Part shown: positions 11,351 to 25,451 of the stretch, piece by piece
Layout: each line of letters begins with the position of its first letter
Position numbering within the stretch: the first letter of the stretch is position 1
Assembly (NCBI RefSeq): GCF_932276165.1
Contig: NC_064009.1
Span: 2,294,001-2,358,000 of the forward strand
DNA length: 64,000 nt
Direction: 5' to 3'
Origin: Plutella xylostella
Taxonomy: Eukaryota > Arthropoda > Insecta > Lepidoptera > Plutellidae
Notes under the pieces: model-generated
The model's input: only the letters and a program-made list of their open reading frames with translations
Told to the model about the DNA's origin: nothing
Databases searched by the model: none
Translations under genes and position numbers: made by a program

Positions 11351-14300
11351 GACTGAAGGATAGAAAAACAACTCAAAATGTACCAATATGTGCCTTAATA
11401 TTGTCACTTTAGTACCTATGTGTTGTTACAGAACAAAGTACATTATTTAACAATCTTCCAAATATTAGAACTGTTTTTTGTCTATTACATTTTTAGCAGG
11501 ATTTAGGAGCAAGCATGTTCTATACAAATACTTATTTAAATAATATTTCAAATGCAGAACCTCTTTGTTTCTGATCATCACAATCATAACTACCAACTTT
11601 CAAAATCAGTCAAACCTAATTACTGTAAAAACATTGGCCACCTGCTGGCAGCTTCGGGAGTAATTTTTTTCTAATTGAATGCAAGTTGCATACTTATGTA
11701 GGTTGTTAGCGACGTCGCGTGCGACTCCAGGCGATCAGATTTAAATTATAAATTAAGGATCACTGAACTTTACGATTTAGTTCTTGCTTTTGTATTTTTA
11801 AAGGATTGTTGTTCAATAGAACTGGAATTGTTCTAATGATGAATAAAATGCAAACGATGTCCATTCAGTAATTAAATATCCAGAATCGTAATTTCATAGT
11901 AACTATTACATTCTTATACTGTGTATAAATTAATCGATGTCACTGAAAATTAATTATTTTTCGTAAGTAAAATAATTATTAATTTCCCGTTTCCGTAGCT
12001 AGGCCTACGCGTGCTTGCTACGAACATTCGTAGTAGATTTCGTAGCGAGTGTCGTAGGCCTATTCTGATGTGACGCAACATTACCATTTTGGTGAAAAAA
12101 TTTAATACCAGTTCCTATTTTTTTTAGAAGCCTCTTTTAAATTGACACGGTGATTTTATATGCACCCATAATTTTTTTTGGTTATTTTGATATGACTTCC
12201 GAAACATGTACTTGCTGTTTTGTGTTCTGAAGGCCTGAACATTCTCTACAACTTCAACAGTCATTGACCTCTTAAGCTTCGTCGCCTTTCCTCATTCAAC
12301 ACAGCATCTTTACATATGAAGATTTCAGATAACTTCTTTCCATTCGCCTCTATTCCAACGACGGTAAGGTTCAAAACTACTTGTCTATGGCTTGATGGCT
12401 TTCCCACTAAGGACGTGCAAGTTAAAATGAAAGAAAAGAATTTGTTCTTTTCATTTTAAAGAATGTGAGCTCAGGTGTATTTTTTATTTCTGTTTACGAA
12501 TGTTATCTTGAAGTTTTTCGTGAAATCTGATGCTTTCAGGTTTTGAATGTACCTCATTTGGGTCGGCTTGTAGGTGATGGTGTTTTAAATTAATGACAAA
12601 CTCTTTTAAAATAAGTAAGTTGATGATGACAAAGTAATGTTTGTATCTAGTTTAACTCGTAATGTTAAAATGTTCAGGTACAGGATTAATATTTGAATTT
12701 CATTTTCTTGCAATTCCATCTCTGAGTAATCCTGAAAACCTGTAGTGTCATTCAGAAATGATAATTTCAGCGTTACAGGATATCATACCTCAAACTTATT
12801 ACACCTTTGTTTTATTCGAAGCTTAAAAAGCTCAGCGAGAGGCACGAATAACTTTATAATAAGCGGACCATCTGATCTTAGGTTACACTTTTATTGGAGG
12901 GAGTTGTGGAGGCAAATAGAGCTTTCGAAAGTTTGCGAAGTGAACTTGCTCGAAGTTCGGACGCTTCCTGAAGGATGCTGGGTGCACTCTCGCTTTCAGT
13001 GAACTGAAGTTAGTTTCAGTTGAGCCTCGCTATCATAGCACCATCGAAATGCGCTTGTTTTGCAACAAACTCTATACGTGAAAAGTTGAAATTAATGTTC
13101 AGAAATGTGAGTTACCGGGCCAAATACTGAATCATTAATCGTTTTGATTATTATTTTCACGAATTAATCATTCTTCAAAATAGTTACTTCTTAATGTTTT
13201 AATAACTATAATGATATTAATATTAACATAACTATACTGCTTTAGAAATTTAAATTTCAGTTAATCATTTCACTTTCAGCTTGATTTTACCTCGAGGCTT
13301 AATGATAGCACTTTGTGACTCCGCCAGTGTCCATATTCCAATGCCACTCCCACACAATAGGTCAAACAAACCAATAAACAAAACAAGATACAGGCGCAAT
13401 GCATCCCGGACTCTAAAAGCAAATTACCCCAAACCCACCGCGCATATCCATTACAAGTCCAGGCCATTTTTCAATTACGCCAAATGTGTACACCCGCATA
13501 CATGTACATAGCTACATACATCATGTCCACATAAATATGTACAAGGGGTGGTACATAGGGGCCCAAAGGGTGTATTTTAATTTGCAAACAGGAAATGATA
13601 TTGGTTTATTCGATATTCTTTTGACGGGATGGATGCAGTGGCGCCGATAAATTATGCGTGTGTTTAAAGTACTTTAAAGTGTTTTTTTAACGTGTGTGTG
13701 TGAGTGTGTGTGTTAAGCCTAGGTATTCTGACCCAGGTATGGGTAAGGGTTGGGGTAGCTTTGTGCCTACCTGAAATTATAATAATGCCTATGGTTGTGA
13801 GGATATGTTTAAGTACCTATTCTGATTTTAGTCACTTTCGTTATACCGATTGAACAAGGGTGTGTTTTTGTATGGATACAGAGAAATTGATGAAGTAATC
13901 AACCTCGTAGTGGTTTGAACCGCGTAGAAACAACACGACGGCTGTATCCTATAAGTACACAATAGGAGACCAACTTGCTCTGTCATGTCATGTTTTAAAG
14001 TATTTTCCAATAATTAAATCCAACATGCACTCGTGCAATAATCAATACCTACTGGCTGAACCGCTTAAAAAACAAAAAATAAGCTTACTGCTGGATAAAA
14101 TTCGAAAAATTCCAATTTCAAAAATTTCATCTCTCGACCGCCGCGCCGCCGGTACAAGTGGCCAGTAGCTCACGTTCCCATCGATCATTACTAGGGCTGC
14201 AATCCACCAATCAGGCAAAATAAAAACAACTACCACCCCCCTTACCCCCCCGACTGACAGCCTCCCGCCCCCCTCCCAGGTCTGTTCGTGATTTTTTCCC

Positions 14301-16728
14301 GCGTACTCGTTTATGTATGATTTTTCCGTTGTCCGCCTGATGGTGGCGGATATGCAAAATTCACGGTTCTATGTATTTATGTGTATGTTACTGTCGATGT
14401 GTTGTGTTTGTATGTATATTTAATTTCGTCATCGAGATAGTGTCCGTCGTTTTACTACTACAATGGCATAATCCGGACATTGTTTACTAAATATTATCAC
14501 ACATAAAATCGTTTACTAAATATTATTAATTTGACGTTAAATATATAATTACTTCATTTATTAACCTTTTACAAGCATGATTTTCCAGAAATGTTCTTCA
14601 TGGTAAGCTGAATCATCTAACAAAATATGTATGCACAAGAACATCAAGTATTTAATGTCGGTGATAAAGTTGAACTTTGATTGAATTAATCTTCCAGGAA
14701 TATCCTCTGTAAGCTCACCTGTTTTATCCACTTAAACTACATTGTAGGGTTACTGACATAGTTCCACGGAATTTTGAAAATAGATCCCATAACTTTAACT
14801 TTATTGCGCGCATACAAATGTTTGTATGAGTAAACTTTCAGGAAATTATCAACCTATGTGTTGTGTATCCTCACTGTATGTATCATGAAGTGTACATATG
14901 CACAGGTTTATAAAGTAGGTAGAGCTTTTGGCAACAGCCGCCGAATCAACTATTAATCTGCCAATCGCATTTTAACGATCGGCGAATCTCATAAAAATGT
15001 ATACAATGTGTTGCTCTCATCATAAAAGTGCAATTAACGTTCCCCATCAATATTTTCAGCATAAATAAAAATGGCGGCCAACGAAAAATGCATTCGAACT
15101 TTAAAAATTTAATGCGGCAATAAAAAAATCAACAGTGAGTGTGTATCGAACCCCCTCGTGTGTGGCTGTGTGCGTGAGGGCTACATGTACGCGGTGTGGG
15201 TGTGTGTGTGCCTGCAGAGCCCAGCTCGATCGCGTGCAGAGCTCCGTGCAAAAATGTGCATTATACGACCATCACCAGGATTAACTGATCTCCCCGCCCG
15301 CCCCCGAGCACCAACAAAAACTGGCAACAAAGAGGTAGTCGCTCCCCCCACCTGAGGTCCCAAAAAATTGGTCCACAAAGCTGAGGGTAGTTGTAGATAG
15401 CACATGCGGCCCCCGCCCGTCATGTACTCTACTTAAAATTCGAACGAATGTCTGGCTGTCGATTATTTTGATTTTTGTTTCGCATTTCGAACACGATTAT
15501 TGTTTTAAAAAGTCAACTGACAGTACCTATTAAGTACGCGCGTAAAATGCACTGTCTACAACCTAGCCGTATGTATACAAATACATATGGCATTCTGTTA
15601 TCTGTATCTCGTTTAGGTTCGTCAAGGATCATTATTATGTACCTACTTATAAAAACTGAATATCTAGAAATGTAAAATTCAAATGAAGAAAAAAGGTTCT
15701 ATACGTCAAACCTGAGGTTAAAACTTAATTTAAACTGAAAACCGCTTTTAATTATAATTTGGGAATTCTCATTTAAAACCGTAATTTCTTTCAGGCAGCA
15801 GAATTTAAGGAGACGCGGTGATCATTAAGCTCAAAAGGCGGTATTTCTTTTCAATAAATTTTAATTAAATTACAGCCATAAGAGGAAATTAAGCTTTTAG
15901 TTGGAAGTACATTTTACAGTTATCTGCAATTATTTTTTACTGCATACTACTTTTACAAACGCTAATGACAATCTCTTAAACTTCCATAGACAATATGAAC
16001 CTCGCCTGTAAACCCTTCGCTTCTGAAAACAAAAAAAAAACAAAGTACACTCTGCAAGATGAAAGATGATCAACACCAACATTGGTATTTAAACGTAAAA
16101 GCAAAAGTTCCTCCACACACTGGCAGGTGGCGTTGAAAAAGAAAAAAGTGTGGAAAAAGGAGTATGAGCAAGAGTCGAGAGAAAACTGTGTTATGAGGTA
16201 AGAAAGAAAAAGTGGGGCCACGGGCACGTTTGCAATAAAACGATGGCTAAGGTCGGCCGGTCGTTTTGTAGCAAAAGGACGAGAGAAGTCACAGCAAGAA
16301 GTGCAGCAATGAATAAATTGTTGAGGATTATCGGATGTTGCTATGAAACTTGTCCTCCGATGTCGGAGCGGCCATTTGTTTCCTTTGCTTTTGTTTTTTT
16401 AACTTCTTTATTTCGTAAGGTTCAAGGAATTGGAGGTTTTACACCAGTCTAAGGGTAGGGTGTTTACAAACAAAGAATTTTAGGATTGCGTTCCAGGTTA
16501 TTTTATTCATCCAATTTTGGTAATGTATGTTTGGTTTTTTTAACCAAAATATACTTGCCATATTTTTTCCTGTGTGTCACCAAAAAACTTCCGACCTTCC
16601 TCAAGTCGGGAGTGGAACTTTTTGATCGATAACTTGATGGCACGCGGGCGCGACGCAGAAATGCGGTTTCGCTTGTTAACGCCCATTATGCCATTAAATA
16701 CACTATTTATCACGATTCTGAATGTCTT
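11351..16728. other. Intron sequence, no genes
   Basis: AT-rich with GC-rich islets at 14,120-14,290 and 15,060-15,420, a (GT)n tract near 13,693-13,714, and a short inverted repeat TAGGCCTACG/CGTAGGCCTA at about 12,000-12,062. A TACG-rich block of related appearance recurs at about 26,105-26,168. The open frames present are short and overlap on both strands. Confidence 0.4.
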
Positions 16729-16853
16729 GACTTAAAAAGTTTTCCCGTGGGAATTCTGGGATAAAAAGTAGCCTATGTTCTTTCCCAGGGTCTAGACCGT
16801 ATGTATACCAAATTTCATTCAAATCCGTTCAGTAGTTTTGGCGTGAAAGAGTA

Positions 16854-16888
<35 letters not shown>

Positions 16889-16921
16889 CAGTTACTTTCG
16901 CATTTATAATATTAGTTAAGA
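16729..16921 (+). mobile_element. SINE-like retroposon, copy 1 (5'-truncated)
   Basis: Matches the other copies from 'aaaaagttttcccgtggga' through 'gtagcctatgttctttccca' and 'tccgttcagtagttttggcg' to an (ACAG)n tract and the ending TTTCGCATTTATAATATTAG. The GC-rich head seen in copies 2 and 3 is missing. Confidence 0.85.
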
Positions 16922-17639
16922 TAAAACGGTGTTAGACAGTGTAAATTACTGTGTCACCACTGTTTGACATAGTAACACTTTTGTATCACCCTGTATATTT
17001 TTACAAACCTTAAAAGTAACAGGAGTTGTTAAAAAGAAACAGCTAAGATTTGGTAGGCTAGTGTAGAGCATTATGTGTAGAGTTAAAAAGAGGAGTATTT
17101 CTATGTTTGTTCAAAAATTTATCTCCTTTGTGCGAAAGCGCAAGTTTCGGGCATTAGTTTTTTTTTAAATAAAAACTTCTTGGAAACACACTTCTTAAAT
17201 AATTTGAAGTAACACCTTGTTATGTGCACAATCTATTTATAGCTACTGATGATACTGCTGATAATAACAGTGGTTCTTATCTTTTTAATCCGACCAGGAA
17301 AAGTTATGCGATGATCTTACATAATGAAACGAAACTTGCAAATAATTGGCTACCCAGCATTAATGTAATTCTACATGGCGTGACGAACTCATTCTGAATT
17401 CGAATTCCGAATTTAACACTAATAAGTTGTAACGGGCAACGTCGCGGGTCTAAAGAGGTTGGTACAAAAAATACAACAAAAAGTTCCGTAGTGCCAGTGA
17501 TTCACCTGTAATTAATTGACTCAAGATCAATTTGGAGCCGAAACTAGCCTAGATCACTTGTTACTCTGTGATTAACAGAGCGCTAATCTAACTCGGGAGA
17601 AAGGTAGAGAAAGGTGCCTTATAAAATGGACTTTAACCA
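16922..17639. other. Intron sequence, nothing recognised
   Basis: AT-rich, no open frame of note and no repeat ends. Confidence 0.45.
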
Positions 17640-17800
17640 TAGCCTAATGTATTTTTGGCCAGTGTCATTGTCAAAGTGTTTCAATAGATTGTAAGTCTTG
17701 TAAACGTTATTATCTTAAGATTGTTTAGCCTAGGATTAATGTACACTGGGTTGTTAAATAATTGTGTAAGTTTATGAAAATAAAGACCTTTTAAAACAAA
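17640..17800 (+). repeat. Possible retroposed 3' end with AATAAA
   Basis: Ends in GAAAATAAAGACCTTTTAAAAC, which resembles the polyadenylation region of lepidopteran LINEs or mRNAs. No long poly(A) or duplication was found, so this is tentative. Confidence 0.3.
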
Positions 17801-20580
17801 CATTGTCAAAGTGACTTTAATATTTTTATCTGATTGAGTTCTTATCCGATACCATTACTCGTGCCAATGCAATCTTTTAATAATACGTCTATTTGCTGAT
17901 TGCACCAGAAACCGTATCCCGCTAATTCGCTGTGACAGCCATATTTTTTATGTTCAACTGTGGAGTGTGCGGGAACTTAAATATTGACTTATGATCGGGG
18001 CAAAGCCCTAAAACAACCATTATGCCGGGACGCACACAGGCGCAGCGGCCGGGGGGCGGGGGCGCCTCCCCCGCCTCGATTCACAGTTTTTATATTTTTG
18101 CACATTTAAAAAAAGTACGCGACAGACAAAGATGGACTGATGACGGGATGTAGCACCGAACAATACCGTGCAAGCGAGACAGAGCCACTTTTGTCAGTTT
18201 GGAGATGCGAAATAAAAATGTGCAGTGTGCTTTTTTTTGAAATGTAATGCTTTTTTGCGCTGGTCTACGTTTGCAATTAGCGCTGCGCGGCGCGGGTATT
18301 GAACATTAGTAATCTATGCAAATGAGCGGATGCTGCCGGGAAATTGGGTACAGTGGGACACTAAGCGCTTAAATGCTTCGGGCATTAGGTACCTACCTAC
18401 TAGGGTGGCATGAATCGATGGAGTTCGCGGAAGCGCGGACAAGGTCACCACCGCCGACCGGACCACATCTCACACTCCACGAACCAGTTCTTATAAGAAT
18501 CTGTTCCTTATTTTACTGCAGACCTCTTAACAGTGTGAATTGTAGCAGCCACTTGCAAGCCACCCCGAAAAACACCCAACTGCCCAGTGATAAAGCTCAA
18601 ATTCAATCGCTACAGACAACAAAAGTTGCATTATAAAAATATTTAGTCGTTTATGACTTTGAGTTCGAATTGCCGCAATAACAATCAAAGCGCAGCTACA
18701 TTACTTCCCCGTTGAAAATACCATTTCAGTAGAAATGAGGCTGTGAAGGAAAAAAAAGCAAGAGTTTTCTCATCGGAGACGCATTACCATCTCCTGGGCT
18801 GCGTGAGCTGCAGGTGCATCCGGCACTCTCTAATAAAAAATGCACGTATAAAGACAGCTAGGACGTCGTGCGCAGATTTTAATTCCCTTGCTCGGAGAAA
18901 AAAGATAGAAAAATGCCGGCTATGGCAACCCAATGCATCCCGCGCGCGTGTGGGTGCCGCACACAGGCAAGCCCCGTGTCAGTGCATGCTTTACGCGCGG
19001 AAAAAAGTGCTGCGTTATTGATTTTTCTGTACAGCTACCCCCATCCGTGGGGAGGGGGGCCGCCCGCGGCCTGAAAACCGTCTGCTGAAAAAACCGAGAC
19101 GAAAAGGCGCCCCTCCATTTTAATTGGTAACGTAGTGTCAATAGGGCTAATCCAGGGGAGGTAATGGCGTCCTTTTGTTTCGTAGATGCATTTTTCAGTG
19201 TTGCCAGGCGACGCGGCGGCCGCGAGGATATACTTAGTCTTTTTTTTTTGGAGAACCCGCCAGCCCGCCAGGCAGCGGTTTTAATGAAAACTGCCTATTC
19301 CATATGACTTTTTACGAACAGTTAAAATATTAAGCAAAGCTTCTAGACGGACACGGTTTCCTGATTTTACTGCGGCATCGGTAGTTTGTACAAAAAGGCG
19401 TATTTTGTAGGAAACGTCTCTAACTAAAAGCATTCACTCCGGCTGTCTTTTATTTTCAGCTTACTGTAGTTTAGTTTTTTCGAGCAGGTTGTGTTTTGTT
19501 TATTTTGTAGATGACAGGCTAGAGTTTTAAAGTGACAGCGAATTTCAATTGCCATAAAAGTTATAGCGATGGTTAAAAGTTATTTATTGCGATCACTGTT
19601 AATAAATAAAATATTTAGTAGTTCTCGTTTTAAAAATCAAACAAAACTATATTTTTAAACTGTGGGGTGTATCACTAATTCAGAAGTCATATAAATAATA
19701 CTTATGTGTCAGGTTAGGTATACAAATCCATTAGCAATACTAGAATACTGAAAAACAGTAGTTGTAGCCATTTTTTAAATCCGTTTTTTTCCGTAATCTC
19801 TACTTTTCACACATCGTGTAAGACTAATTTATATTGCAATTGCAAGTGATCCAGTGGCTCTCTTGCATGATAAATACTTTATGTATTCCATTGAATTCAA
19901 TGTCCAATGGAATACTTGGGTACTTATGAAGCACGTGTTAAGAGAAGTCGTTACCCAACTGTACCTACTACATTGGACCCTTATGAGATGACGTCGCGTT
20001 CCCGCCAGACAAGCAATAATGGCGACCGGAAGTGTCATGACGTCACATCCGGCGGAGTCAATTGAGCCACTTGTCCCGAGGTCAGGGTTTTGTTTCGTTA
20101 ATTGTTCGTGTACTGCTAATATTCATGTCGATGGGACTGTCTAGAGCTATTTATAGGGAGAAAGGGGCTGGATGTTTGAATTGAGTTGAGTTGGGAAGTT
20201 CAGAATGATGAGATCATAATTGTATTCATGTTTTTTGAGTATCACGTTACTCTCAAGTCTCAAGCCAGACCATAAAGAATAAACACCATTTTCATTAAGC
20301 TTATCTATTCTCGGCGAAACTAGAAAAAAGCTTAAGTCTTTCTAAATGTGGAATAAGGTGAAGCAATGAAATAGATTTTTCTAATTAAGTTAACTGTCCG
20401 AGGACTCCGAAATACGAGTATGAATTTCCAATCGGTAAATTTTGGTCTTTCATAACTATATAAACTATAATATTAACCATTTTCATTCATTAGGTATTAA
20501 TATTAGTTAATACTAATGTCACAACATGAAACAAATGACAGTAATCATTGCAGTTAACAGATGTTGAGAGTAAGATAGAA
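17801..20580. other. Intron sequence with CpG-rich islets
   Basis: GC-rich patches at 18,000-18,300 and 18,900-19,250. A small perfect hairpin (arms GTATTCCATTG) lies at about 19,879-19,912. No exon with consensus splice sites was recognised. Confidence 0.35.
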
Positions 20581-20582
20581 TA

Positions 20583-20705
20583 CTCTTTATTTGTACACTA
20601 AAAAGAATAATAAAATTTACAATGGTAGAAAAGGCGGTCTTAGCACTTAGACCGATATCTATACCAGACAACCTTACTAACAATCTCGACAGTAGAACGA
20701 CACTG
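20583..20705 (-). repeat. LINE 3'-tail-like repeat
   Basis: 'Tctttatttgtacac ... gaaaaggcggtcttag ... taccagacaacc' matches the block at 50,080-50,185 ('actttattgcacaaat ... aaggtggacttaat ... taccagccaacc'). On the minus strand this gives a 3' UTR ending in AATAAA, typical of lepidopteran non-LTR retroposons. Confidence 0.55.
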
Positions 20706-20929
20706 GCACCGGGTCATATAAGATTATTGCACTGCGTACACATAACCTGGTACATGAATGTAAATATACATATATAAGCAGTACAATATGCACATTGAAC
20801 TTGCGAGTCTGTCTGTAGTGAATTGAAGTCAAGTAGCTTGCGTAACTGTCGGTCAAGTGCGGGCAAACCCGGCCGGTAGTCTGGGAGCCTTGAGAAGGTT
20901 TGTAACAATTTATATTTTAACCCTTGACA

Positions 20930-21075
20930 AAAGCGGCTGTGTATCTGTGTGTGCATCCTCCCCGGGTGTTCTTAGCCGTATTTTATCAAAATCGGCTTAT
21001 CCGTCCTAAAGTTACGCGATACTTTTAGTATTGAATCTCGAAGGTTTTGCGTTGGTTATACAACAGGATGCAATT
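20930..21075. repeat. Lepidopteran repeat with 'tatcaaaatcggctta' block
   Basis: Shares 'gttttatcaaaatcggctta..cgttcaaaagttatgc'-type text with copies at 45,228-45,420 and 50,370-50,585. Those copies also carry the family's 'ataagtttaac...tctgt' and 'gtcggggg' ends. Confidence 0.55.
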
Positions 21076-22609
21076 ATATATCAGTGTCCTTCCAATCGGC
21101 AGTCAATGTACCCGACATACTGAGCAACTTTCATAACTACTCCAAAAAGGCGAAAAAAAAACATTATTGGCCTTCCGTCTTTGATGTACTTAAGGATTTT
21201 CTTGTGTAGTCCAGTTGTCAGCTCCCGGGCTCCCGGTCTAACGTGCCAGTGCAAGTAAAAATTATAGACATCTTGAATTATTATGCATATTCTACAGTAC
21301 TACTACATTACTAGTTACAACAACTAAAATAACTTACAATAAGGTGCATTATGAAAAAGAATAGGTAATCCGAACTAAAAGATAAGCATCGCACGAATCG
21401 CTATAAAGCGTTTGTCATCGCGACTAAAAACGCCAAACGGAATGCATCTGAATAATATAATGCTATTGCAGGTAATAAAAGTTTTTCAACAAGACGTAGC
21501 GTGATTTTAAGGCCCCGTCTACACTTTCCACGCGATCTAACGTGCCTGCAGACGCTATCGATTCGAAATAAGAACTTTAAATCGTTGGCGGTTACTACGC
21601 CAGTTTAAAGCGCGATTTTAAACTTGGAATCTTAACGGCATTACTGTTTTTTTAATATCGCTCATTGGCTAATTCATAATTGAACGTTACTTTGAGGTTT
21701 AATAATTATTAAGTTTACTTGCAACTTTGATGCATTTGAGTTGAAAGTCTTAAAGTAAGGCTGCCAAAATAAAATGTCACAAAATCTAGATCGCGGCTGC
21801 GGCTAGACAGGCAGTCTTAGTTTTACGACTTATTTTATGACTTTATCTTTCTTTCTTTTCTGCAAAAGCATGACGAACGATTTTATGTTTGCCGAAAGAA
21901 TGATTTATTTTATTTGACGTGTTTGCTTCGGTTTCATCGAAGTGTAGTTTTTGAGGCATTTCAAGTTTTTATTATGACCGTCGTGTGTTGTTGCTGGAAC
22001 AATGTGCTTTACGCGTGTGAGCTTTTTCAAAGAACATTAAATTACATTTTTATTTAAACGAAATTACCTCTTTTTAACGTATTTAAAATCGTATCGGATC
22101 CTACTGGCTGTGAATACACAAAAATTAAAAAGCTAATCCGAACTTCTAAATTCAAACTAAATCACAATGTAACGAGCCGTGACCACAACATAAGGCGGTC
22201 CGCACACTCATCTACGCCGGTCAGTTTAGTGTACTAATTCAACGTGTCAGCTGTCCAAAGCAAATAGAGGGCGTTATTGTCTAGTTTAACTAGGAGGGTG
22301 TCTAGGACGACTAGAAACAGATGTTTAGCCGGTTTGCGGGGTGCCTAATTGGGTTTAGCTCGGTCGGGTAGTAATTGGTTTCTGACCGTGAATCTGACTT
22401 TATTTGAGAGGGTAATGGAGAACAGGTTTCCGATTGTATTTAATGTGAAGCCATGTTAATAGAAAGGTAAGATGCGAGATAGTTTTGTGAAGTTTCGGCT
22501 TGCTTAGGAATAATTTTGTTGTTTGTATAAGAGCGCTCTTTAAAGTAAATATAAGTGATTGTTTTTTAAGTAGGCACATACATATTAGGTGTCTAGAACT
22601 TTACTTATA
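21076..22609. other. Intron sequence, nothing recognised
   Basis: AT-rich, with no convincing open frames or element ends. Confidence 0.45.
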
Positions 22610-23990
22610 CAGGGTGGCCCAAAGAGTGACGTCCAAAGTAAAATGTTTGATTCCTTAGGTCAAGGGGTAGCCAAATCACCCCCATGTATGTTCAGCAATT
22701 TTTAGTAGTTTAGGAGTTATGATTTTTTTTACAAATTTTCTACGAAAATCGACCTCAGTCGATCAATTATGTTTTATTATTTTTTTGGATAACTTTTTAA
22801 TTTTATTTTTTATTTTTGTGTCATCCTCTTAAGTTGTTCTTTTAAACATAAAAGTTTCAGCTTCCTAGCTGTAATGTAAGTTAGTTATTTTTATGTCGAA
22901 AGTTAAAATTATATCATCGAGCTAGACTGCTCTGAATTTTCTACTTGAAATTAAAAATTTAAATAGATATTCTCATGGTCCCTTATTAATTTTAAAAACT
23001 CCGCAAGGTTCCAATATAAAATTAAAATAAAAATAAACTACTGCTTAGTCGCCTATACGCTTCTCTGTTTCATTCAGATGTCACTTTTTGCCAGATGTCA
23101 CATTTTTGAGAAAATTTACTTTTTTGACATGTTTAACTTTTTGACAGATGTCATATTTTTTACATTTGTCACTTTTTTGACTTAAAGAAAATTTATTGCG
23201 TAGATGTAGGTAGTGTATTGCTGTGGGAGGTCGCCATTTTGAAAATTTATTGTGAGTAAATGTGTAAAATAATTATTTGAGTTAATTTATTTAGTATTAA
23301 AAATACCATTATCTCATAAATCTTACAACTCAGACATAAACATTTTACTAAGAATTTACATTCAAAAATGTAACTTAAATAAAAAATAATAGTAAATAAT
23401 TTTATTTTCCCTTTAATTTGATACATTTTCTAACTGAATTAGTCCTTAGTAATGACATAACAGGAATCTTTCAACTTTCTGAAACAATTGACTAATGAGG
23501 TAATTTCCACCCAAGTACCTTTGAAGGCTGTTTTCTGCAAATTATACCCCATTAAGCAATAGTTTATTTTTATTTTTATGTTATTTTGGAACCTTGCGGA
23601 GTTTTTAAAATTAATAAGGGACCACGAGAAAATCTAGTTCAATTTTTAATTTTAAGTTGAAAATTCAGAGCAGTCTAGCTCGATGATATAATTTGAACTT
23701 TCGATATAAAAATAACTAACTTACATTATAGCTAGGAAGCTGAAACTTTTATGGTTAAAAGAACAACTTAAGAGGATGACACAAAAAATAAAAATAATTT
23801 AAAAAAGTTATCCAAAAAAATAATAAAACATAATTGATCCACTTAGGTCGACTTTCGTAGAAAATTAGTTAAAAAAATCATAACTCCTAAACTACTAAAA
23901 ATTGCTAAACATACATGGGGGTGATTTGGCTACCCCTTGACCTAAGGAATCAAACATTTTCCTTTGGACGTCACTCTTTGGGCCACCCTG
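22610..23990. mobile_element. Foldback DNA element, 1.38 kb, 438-bp arms
   Basis: The left arm (22610-23047) and right arm (23551-23990) are reverse complements over about 440 bases with a small number of differences. Outer ends are CAGGGTGGCCCAAAGAGTGA, and TATA flanks both sides, consistent with a TA (or TATA) target duplication. The roughly 503-bp centre is unique and has no open frame. It carries several ATGTCA/TGACAT-type motifs (23,075-23,185) and a CGCCATTTTG box near 23,232. It is non-autonomous: no transposase is encoded. Confidence 0.9.
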
Positions 23991-24464
23991 TATAAAGTTT
24001 CATCGGTATCTTCATACTTATTAAAACAACGAATGTATTTTATTATTTTTACAATATTTTTAAAGTTAGGTATTTTTACAATAAGCCCACCCTCTTTCTT
24101 TAAATCAAATAATGATGAGTCACTGTACCTCGCGGGTTAGATTTCAAATTGAATCGGCATCACAAACGAATTTCCCCTGCCCCTAAACAAGGGATAAAAT
24201 AGGGTGGTTTATAGGTACTACTCGTATATTCTAGCTAGACTGTACCCTAACTAACTGTAGTGCCAGCCAGGCAACCCTGATGTGCAGAGGTCAGGAATCA
24301 ATTTACCCACTGAACTAAAAGTATTTTCTAACCACCTAATAAAATATTGAACAATTAAAAAAAATGCCATATTGTCCTGTACTAACAAGCATCCGAGTCC
24401 GCGTTGTTCACACATCCAAACATAAACACCAAATCTAGCTTGACCCGGCTAAAGGACCGTCAAC
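23991..24464. other. Intron sequence, nothing recognised
   Basis: AT-rich, no element ends or coding signals. Confidence 0.45.
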
Positions 24465-24610
24465 CTTATTGCCAATTTCTCCATAGCCGGTTGGAGCATA
24501 ACCATGTATTAGTGGTTGTTTTTTGACACATCTGTCAAGAATTTTATATGGAGATGACGTATAATTGATGAACCAATCCCGGTCGGTTAGATAACCGACA
24601 ATGGAGAAAT
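24465..24610. mobile_element. MITE with TTTCTCCAT inverted ends
   Basis: The left end 'ccaatttctccatagccgg' is mirrored by the right end 'ggttagataaccgacaatggagaaat'. A solo end of the same family ('gccaatttctccatagtcgg') sits at 47,124-47,155. The 80-residue minus frame over this region is a shadow. Confidence 0.55.
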
Positions 24611-25451
24611 CACTAATCTTAGAACAAGTAAAACGCAACAGTGCGCTAACCTCACTGCTTAGCGGAAGAATGAGCATAATATTGTGCGTGAGGTATTGAC
24701 CCGCGTTGGGGCGCTATTCTCAAGGTCTCGGTCAAGGTCAAGGGATGGGGCGCGACCCTCCGCGATGTTTACATGCGTACTCTACCAGGACCGATTGGAA
24801 CTGCGGGATTGGACCCGGAATATTAATACAATTGTTGTTATTGTATAAAATACAATCATCCGGTTTTAATTTTTTTACCGTAGGTAGTTATTTTAAGTGA
24901 TCTTATGAAATTATTATTATGTTCTGATTTATTCTAATGTAGTCCAAGTACTTTTTTTTGGGCAGTATCAAAAAAACAATACAATTTTTCCATTTTTATT
25001 AAAAAAAAACTCTTTAACACCTATTTACAACCATCACTTACATAGATAGCTTGTTTTTGTTAAATACCAACTATAGTTTTCTGAATAGATTTTTCTTGAT
25101 TTTTTATTATATTCAGGGGCAAACCCTGTAGTTCCAACCGGTCTTTTGCCACTTGCATGTGCCGAGTGCAACTTGACGCATTGTACTAGTGGTGCAAGTT
25201 TCACGTACGCAGGTGAGTTGGCGAACTTTTTGTGTTTTTTCTTCCTTTCTTCTTGTTTGAGGGTCTGGTTTGCAAGTAAAATTGGGGTGAATATAAGAAG
25301 TAAAGATGTTTAGGCGTGTTTTGTTTGGAAGTTTTTGTTTTTTTTTTTTAATTACGTAAGTACAGAAACAATTGTGGTATGGCGTGTGTGTGAACTGGGG
25401 ATTGAGATTTGGCTAAAAGAGAAAAAATAAAATATGCTCCACCCGGAATTG
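24611..25451. other. Intron sequence with one nuclear-receptor-like site
   Basis: TCAAGGTCA at 24,732-24,740, followed by a further AGGG, matches the FTZ-F1/ERR extended half-site. Nothing else was recognised. Confidence 0.35.
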
